Under the pieces are notes generated by a model. The model saw only the letters and a list, made by a program, of their open reading frames with translations, did not search any database and was not told the origin of the DNA. Of a DNA stretch of 64,000 bases, positions 59,407 through 64,000 are shown in pieces. Source of the DNA: Microbulbifer flavimaris (GTDB lineage Bacteria > Pseudomonadota > Gammaproteobacteria > Pseudomonadales > Cellvibrionaceae); the NCBI RefSeq assembly GCF_001641755.2, contig NZ_LRFG02000004.1:124001-188000 (forward strand). The letters run 5' to 3'. Both the position numbers and the translations under genes were made by a program. Numbering within the stretch: the first letter of the stretch is position 1; the number at the start of each line of letters is the position of its first letter.

Positions 59407-60273
59407 ATGCGTAAAGCCAAGCGTCTGCTAACCGTGCCACTTCTGGCCGTGGTCGCCACACTCGGTGGCTGCTCTGTACTGAAAAGTGCCAGTGACTCCC
59501 TGTTTGGGCCGGGTATCGACCGGGCTCAGCTGACCCCTCGCGCACCTACCTTTCATGACCTGCTGCGCCTGCCAGCTCCCGCGGGCAAGATCCCGGCCGC
59601 GATCTATAACTTCCGTGATCAGACCGGTCAGTACAAACCTGCACCGGCCAGTAGCTTCTCCACCGCCATCAGCCAGGGGGGCGCATCTATGCTGATGGAC
59701 GTGCTGAACCAGTCGGGGTGGTTCATTCCCCTGGAGCGCGAGGGACTGCAAAACCTCCTTACCGAGCGCAAGATTATTCGCGCGGCCCTGAACAAACCGA
59801 ACGCTCCGCCCAACAACACGGAGCTGCCCTCTCTGCTCGCCGCCAACATCCTGCTTGAGGGGGGTATCGTCGCCTACGACACTAACCTGCAGACCGGTGG
59901 TGTCGGCGCTCGCTATTACGGTATTGGCCTCTCCGGGCAATACCGGGTGGACCAGGTGACGGTCAACTTGCGAGCCGTGGATATCCGCAGCGGCCGGGTC
60001 CTGCATTCGGTGCTGACATCGAAATCCGTTTATTCCAAGGAGATCACCAGCGGTGTCTTCCGGTTCGTAAAGTTCCGCCGACTGCTGGAAATGGAGGCAG
60101 GCATCACCACCAATGAACCGGCGCAATTGGCGGCACTCTCCGCCATGGAAGCGGCGGTTATTCACCTGATCGGTCAGGGCATCATTGCCAACTCCTGGGC
60201 ACTCAAGCATCCCGAGGAAATCAGTAACCCAATCCTCCAGTACTACCTCAACGAAAGCACAGCCGTGCTCTGA
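59407..60273 (+). CDS. csgG: Curli secretion channel lipoprotein CsgG
   Basis: 288 residues from ATG 59407 (GGAGG six bases upstream). Lipobox LGGC, Cys22. Strong match to CsgG: PAPAGKI, GQYKPAPASSFSTAI, WFIPLEREGLQNLLTERKIIRAA, GVGARYYGIGLSGQYRVDQVTVNLR, GVFRFVKFRRLLEMEAG. At the E. coli constriction (Tyr51, Asn55, Phe56 of the mature protein) the aligned residues here are Ala, Ser and Phe. Nonameric outer-membrane pore for curlin export. Confidence 0.96.
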   Translation: MRKAKRLLTVPLLAVVATLGGCSVLKSASDSLFGPGIDRAQLTPRAPTFHDLLRLPAPAGKIPAAIYNFRDQTGQYKPAPASSFSTAISQGGASMLMDVLNQSGWFIPLEREGLQNLLTERKIIRAALNKPNAPPNNTELPSLLAANILLEGGIVAYDTNLQTGGVGARYYGIGLSGQYRVDQVTVNLRAVDIRSGRVLHSVLTSKSVYSKEITSGVFRFVKFRRLLEMEAGITTNEPAQLAALSAMEAAVIHLIGQGIIANSWALKHPEEISNPILQYYLNESTAVL

Positions 60274-60645
60274 CCCCCCTTGAAGGAGGACGCCGCTGCA
60301 TTCATTCGCGGCCGCCTCCTCCCCCGGATGATCAAAAATCTTTCAACCTCTGTTTAGCGGGCGTCCACCGGCACACCCCGGTGGAAAAGCATGTCCGTAT
60401 TGTCGTTCGCTGCTCCCTGACTAAAAAGGAATGAACAAAAAACATACTTTCTTCTCAACAAATGAACACTTACTCCCCATGGCGAATGGGACAGGCATGA
60501 TCAAAAATCGACCCGACTGATCAACGAATAGGCGGCCGCTAGCGTCACAACCTTTTTTGCTGACCAGTCCCGTGCCCACAGGGGCACAAAAAATCAGTCG
60601 AAGGACCACTGATTTTCCAAGACGTCAGATGTAAAGGAGATATCG
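60274..60645 (+). promoter_or_regulatory. csgG-curlin intergenic region with direct repeats
   Basis: 372 bases. ATGATCAAAAATC occurs at 60328-60340 and 60497-60509, and GCGGCCGC at 60308-60315 and 60532-60539. AAGGAGATATCG precedes the first curlin ATG. The region likely contains the curlin promoter and regulator sites. Confidence 0.6.
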
Positions 60646-61521
60646 ATGAAGACGTTAACCCCGATCGCTACTGCCCTACTGCTCGCTGCCAGCGGAGCCG
60701 CTCTCGCGGACGAGAATACAGCCAACGTTACCCAGAACGGTGAGGGTAACTACGCCCACTCCGACCAGGCCGGTGAAGGCACCTATAACAACACCATCAT
60801 GCAGGTGCAGGAGGGCTTTTTTAACGAAGCCTATGCAGAGCAGTATGGTGCCAGTGACAGCTACATCAACCAGAACCAGTACGGCATCATGAACGAGGCC
60901 GCCTCCTACCAGCAGGGTGGCTATGAAAATATGACGACGGTCGAGCAGGACGGCGTCTATAACAGCGCCACCACTCTCCAGTACTACGAGGCTTACAGCG
61001 AGATCAAGGTCACGCAAAGCCTCTTCGGCAACCACGCCTATGTCCAGCAGGCTTTGGGCGAAAAAAACTATGCGAGCGTTGATCAGGAAGGCTTCTTCAA
61101 TTACGCCCAGATCGATCAGTTCCTGAGCTGGGGATCCACGGCACGTGTCAAGCAGTACGGCTTCGGACAGGATGCCCATGTCGAGCAGACCGGCAAGCAG
61201 CAGGACATCAACCTTACCCAGCGCGGCTTTGCCAACGATTTCCAATCGGCACAGTATGGCTGGGGGAATGACGGCTATATCGTCCAGGCCGGTATGGACA
61301 ACTATGCGGGGCTCGATCAGTGGGGTTCCCACAACGAGGCCGTCATCCACCAGGATGGTTATGGCAATGATGCCTATACCGTGCAGGACGGTTACTTCAA
61401 CGTGGCCAAGACCCGCCAGTACGGCGACTACAACGCGGCATACGTGAATCAGTTAGGTCTGCAGGAGAATGCAGAAGTGCATCAGTATGGCGCATGGAAT
61501 ACCGCTATCGTATTCCAGTAA
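60646..61521 (+). CDS. Curlin-like amyloid subunit, tyrosine-rich (12 repeats)
   Basis: 291 residues. Signal peptide MKTLTPIATALLLAASGAALA; the mature part is about 24 half-units of the Q-xG-xxN-A-x-xxQ curlin motif, that is 12 repeats (E. coli CsgA has 5). It contains 26 Tyr and several Phe/Trp at inward-facing and loop positions (EGFFNEAYAEQYG, DGYGNDAYTVQDG), against few in canonical CsgA. Strong Shine-Dalgarno. Likely major or variant fibre subunit. Confidence 0.93.
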   Translation: MKTLTPIATALLLAASGAALADENTANVTQNGEGNYAHSDQAGEGTYNNTIMQVQEGFFNEAYAEQYGASDSYINQNQYGIMNEAASYQQGGYENMTTVEQDGVYNSATTLQYYEAYSEIKVTQSLFGNHAYVQQALGEKNYASVDQEGFFNYAQIDQFLSWGSTARVKQYGFGQDAHVEQTGKQQDINLTQRGFANDFQSAQYGWGNDGYIVQAGMDNYAGLDQWGSHNEAVIHQDGYGNDAYTVQDGYFNVAKTRQYGDYNAAYVNQLGLQENAEVHQYGAWNTAIVFQ

Positions 61522-61532
61522 CAGTGCTTCAC

Positions 61533-61559
61533 GAAGGGCGGCACCCCGTGCCGCCCTTC
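61533..61559 (+). terminator. 12-bp hairpin after the first curlin gene
   Basis: GAAGGGCGGCAC-CCC-GTGCCGCCCTTC, 11 bases past the stop. No strong U tract follows (AGTGCGGGATTT), so it may limit rather than end transcription into the next curlin, or stabilise the abundant first message. Confidence 0.65.
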
Positions 61560-61586
61560 AGTGCGGGATTTCGCCGGTACAAACTT

Positions 61587-61619
61587 TTTTCTCATGGATT
61601 CTGCCGGGTTTTCTCATGG
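61587..61619 (+). repeat. Two 11-bp direct repeats before the CsgB-like gene
   Basis: TTTTCTCATGG at 61587-61597 and 61609-61619, spaced 22 bases (two helical turns) apart. A candidate tandem binding site upstream of the second curlin gene. Confidence 0.45.
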
Positions 61620-61692
61620 CACTCTTACGGTGCACCACCGACACTGTAGTAACAGTTGATCACATATCCACCAGCCTTTCAGTGGCAAACGC

Positions 61693-62253
61693 ATGGATGC
61701 GATAAACGAAACACCCCACCTGAACCTGCGCCAGTGCGGGATCCTTGTGCTACTGCTCATCTTCGCGACGGCCGGTGCACAAGCCCAGGACCTGACAGGC
61801 GGCACAGATCTGGCGCTAGCCAGTGAACTCGATGCCAACCGCTATTCAGACAACGCCAGCAACCTGGAAGTGCTGTATCAGAATGGACACTTCAACGACC
61901 TCGAAAGCAGTCAGGATGGCACGCTGAACTTCATCTCGGCCGCACAAGTCGGCTACCGCAATGGCGTTTCTATCCATCAGGTTGGGAGTGGTAATAACGT
62001 GCTGACGCAGCAGCGGGGTGAAGACAATATCGCCGCCATGCTTCAGGTCGGTCTGGAGAATTTTATCCTGCTGGGGCAGACCGGATTTGGTCACAGCGCC
62101 GATATATCCCAGTTCGGCATTACCAATTCAGCATTGATCGACCAGGTGGGCAATATCAACAGTGTCACGATTTACCAGAGCGGTAATGGGCTCCATACCG
62201 CGGTAAAACAGGTTGGTACTGGCATCAGTACCATCGTCAACCAGTATGACTAA
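61693..62253 (+). CDS. csgB: Short curlin-repeat protein, likely CsgB-type nucleator
   Basis: 186 residues, signal peptide ending GAQAQ. About six to seven curlin repeats (QVGSGNNVLTQQRGEDNIAAMLQVGLENFILLGQTGFGHSADISQFG...). The segment before the repeats (DLALASELDANRYSDNASNLEVLYQNGHFND) resembles the N-terminal region of CsgB, and the last repeat is atypical, ending in NQYD, as nucleators' often are. Shorter and less regular than the two 291-residue curlins. Assigned to CsgB from length and N-terminus; could be another curlin. Confidence 0.75.
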   Translation: MDAINETPHLNLRQCGILVLLLIFATAGAQAQDLTGGTDLALASELDANRYSDNASNLEVLYQNGHFNDLESSQDGTLNFISAAQVGYRNGVSIHQVGSGNNVLTQQRGEDNIAAMLQVGLENFILLGQTGFGHSADISQFGITNSALIDQVGNINSVTIYQSGNGLHTAVKQVGTGISTIVNQYD

Positions 62254-62301
62254 CGCTGGTTTCCTCTCGACGTCCGATAACTTGATGTAAAGGAGTATCC
62301 T

Positions 62302-63177
62302 ATGAAGACGTTAGCCCCGATCGCTGCAGCCGTGCTTTTTGCCCTCAGTGGTACAGCGCTCGCAGCGGGTAATACTACCAACGTGGTCCAGTCAGGCACC
62401 GGCAACAGCGCCGACGCAGATCAAACCGCCCCGAATACCGTCAACAACACCATCAACCAGGATCAGGATGGATTTTACAACCGCGGCAAGGCTATACAGA
62501 ACGGTGAGCGCAACAGCACCATCTTTCAGGATCAGACCGGTGCGCTGAACAGGGCCTTCAGCCGCCAATCTTATGGCGTGGGTAATTTGAGTACGACATT
62601 CCAGCTTGGTGACGCCAACAGCTCATACAGTGTACAGAAAGTGGAACGCAACAGTTCCATTGTGACTGTCCAGGTTGGTCTCAAGAACTATGCCAATGCC
62701 GTTCAGTCCCACGGTGTCAATAACACCTCTGACATCTTGCAAGATGGTTCCTTCAATACCGCCAGCGTGATGCAGCTACTGAGCCAGAGCTCGAGTGCCA
62801 GCATTCTGCAGGATGGCTTCGCCAACAATGCCGATGCCTGGCAGTCCGGCCGCGCGCATCGATCCGACATTCAACAGGACGGCGAGCTGAACGATGCGGA
62901 TACCCGTCAACTGGGTGCCGGCAACGATGCCGTAATTCTGCAAGATGGTATCGGCAACGAGGGAGATGTTTCCCAGGCCGGACGCAACAACCTGGGCTTT
63001 ATGGAGCAGTCCGGTCTTGGTAACGACGCCTATATTGGCCAGGTGGGCAATGGGAACCAGGCGCAAACTTCCCAGATCGGCCTCTTCAACAATGCTCTGG
63101 TAGGCCAGTTCGGTAACAACGAGAATGCAGCAGTATTCCAGAATGGTGCCGGCAACAACGCCGTGGTCTTCCAGTAA
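62302..63177 (+). CDS. csgA: Curlin-like amyloid subunit, 12 repeats
   Basis: 291 residues, nearly the same signal peptide as the first curlin (MKTLAPIAAAVLFALSGTALA). 24 half-units (12 repeats) with regular Gln/Asn ladders (AGRNNLGFMEQSGLGNDAYIGQVGNGNQAQTSQIG). Only 5 Tyr, so chemically more like E. coli CsgA. Shine-Dalgarno AAAGGAG nine bases before the ATG. Likely main fibre subunit; the symbol is by family, not proven equivalence. Confidence 0.9.
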   Translation: MKTLAPIAAAVLFALSGTALAAGNTTNVVQSGTGNSADADQTAPNTVNNTINQDQDGFYNRGKAIQNGERNSTIFQDQTGALNRAFSRQSYGVGNLSTTFQLGDANSSYSVQKVERNSSIVTVQVGLKNYANAVQSHGVNNTSDILQDGSFNTASVMQLLSQSSSASILQDGFANNADAWQSGRAHRSDIQQDGELNDADTRQLGAGNDAVILQDGIGNEGDVSQAGRNNLGFMEQSGLGNDAYIGQVGNGNQAQTSQIGLFNNALVGQFGNNENAAVFQNGAGNNAVVFQ

Positions 63178-63212
63178 GGGGATCCACGAGATCACTGAAA
63201 TGCAGTAAGCGC

Positions 63213-63248
63213 CTGCCCCGGTCGTTGTTATCCTGACGGCCGGGGCAG
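63213..63248 (+). terminator. Hairpin after the third curlin gene
   Basis: CTGCCCCGG and CCGGGGCAG enclose a loop with CGT/ACG pairing, 36 bases after the stop. No T tract follows. Confidence 0.6.
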
Positions 63249-63311
63249 ACTACAGAAATAAGACGACACCAACGAGCCCGCATAAACGAGTCAAAGTTAC
63301 GAGGAGAAATC

Positions 63312-64000
63312 ATGAAGATTCTGCCCCTGGCGGCAGTGGCTGCACTGATCACTTCAGCAGCGTTTGTGTCGGCAGCCGAGAACACCGCCAACCTCAACCA
63401 GAGTGGTGCCGGCAACACCGCCAACGCCGACCAGAGCGTGGCGGGCACCCTCAACAATCTTATCGACCAGACCCAGGATGGCTCCTTCAACGATGCCCAG
63501 GCAGTACAGGAGCAGGAAAACAACAGCAGTATTTACCAGGTGCAGAATGGCGCCTACAACGAGGCATACTCTTACCAGTGGAGTGGCTCGGACAATGTGG
63601 CCAGCATCTATCAGGATGGTGCCGGCAATGAGGGCTACACCTATCAGTTAATGGAATATGGCAGCAGTGCCACCATCCGCCAGACGGGCTTTGCCAATAC
63701 CGCCCACACCTACCAGGCTCAGGGTTCGGACAACAGTGCCACCATCGAGCAAACCGGCTCCTTCCATAACGGCAGCATCTATCAATTTGCCAGCTTCAAT
63801 GCGGACGCGTCCATCATCCAGCAGGGCCAGGGCAACGCCGCTGACATCGACCAGGCGGGTATCGGCCACGAGGCGACCATAATCCAGGCCGGCGGTATGA
63901 ACACGGCCAATATCGAGCAGGCAGATGTGGGGAACTCGGCGCTTATCGATCAGGACGGCTGGGCCAACAACGCCACCATCCAGCAGGATGCTTGGTACAG
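63312..64000 (+). CDS. Fourth curlin-like gene (partial, runs off right edge)
   Basis: Starts ATG 63312 with GAGGAG upstream. Signal peptide (MKILPLAAVAALITSAAFVSAAE), then curlin repeats to the window end (NTANLNQSGAGNTANADQ ... YQDGAGNEGYTYQLMEYGSSATIRQ ...). Contains Tyr in many repeats, between the first and third paralogues in composition. At least 229 residues; no stop in the window. Confidence 0.92.
   Translation, partial: MKILPLAAVAALITSAAFVSAAENTANLNQSGAGNTANADQSVAGTLNNLIDQTQDGSFNDAQAVQEQENNSSIYQVQNGAYNEAYSYQWSGSDNVASIYQDGAGNEGYTYQLMEYGSSATIRQTGFANTAHTYQAQGSDNSATIEQTGSFHNGSIYQFASFNADASIIQQGQGNAADIDQAGIGHEATIIQAGGMNTANIEQADVGNSALIDQDGWANNATIQQDAWY

Noticed and set aside
60646..64000. 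Tandem DNA repeats as a CRISPR or satellite
   Set aside because: The repetition follows codons of the curlin motif and is protein-level.

Overview
The window is chromosomal DNA of a GC-rich gammaproteobacterium, probably a marine Cellvibrionales relative such as Microbulbifer. This rests on protein character and gene order; no search was run. Its backbone is one ancient housekeeping supercluster, read almost entirely leftwards: rlmE, ftsH, folP, glmM, tpiA, secG and tRNA-Leu(GAG) at 46.3-39.6 kb, then initiator tRNA, rimP, nusA, infB, rbfA, truB, rpsO and pnp at 11.0-1.5 kb. In E. coli and pseudomonads these two blocks lie close together around the tRNA-Leu / tRNA-fMet junction.

Here about 28 kb (11.1-39.5 kb) separates the two tRNAs. 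Next to the fMet side the insert carries a second initiator tRNA followed by three decaying copies of a tRNA 3' fragment, each with its own hairpin. The rest is an 11-gene, all-leftward envelope machine. It has a secreted coiled-coil protein, two large TPR proteins, a TPR lipoprotein, a small secreted protein, a TolQ/ExbB stator, two different TolR/ExbD proteins, a transmembrane TonB/AgmX-type protein, a 3.5 kDa x 100 class giant surface protein (about 3,500 residues) built of DUF11 repeats, and a 1,723-residue outer-membrane protein with three OmpA-like domains and a predicted barrel. The parts list resembles the energised core of the Myxococcus Agl/Glt gliding apparatus plus dedicated surface components. 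Two candidate CRP/Vfr class II promoters, one before each half, may co-regulate it. This is the strongest candidate for an under-described system in the window.

Right of the housekeeping block: yhbY (rightward, behind a 70-bp near-perfect inverted repeat), a small lipoprotein and an S41 protease, pntAB transhydrogenase, a YadGH-type ABC exporter, a metallo-beta-lactamase-fold hydrolase with a glycerophosphodiesterase, and an unrecognised membrane protein.

The right end (57.9-64.0 kb) is a rightward curli locus: csgD-csgE-csgF-csgG, then at least four curlin genes (the last cut by the window edge). Two curlins are both 291 residues with 12 repeats, but one has 26 tyrosines and the other 5. 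CsgG lacks two of the three residues that form the E. coli channel constriction. The left edge holds the N-terminus of a TonB-dependent receptor.
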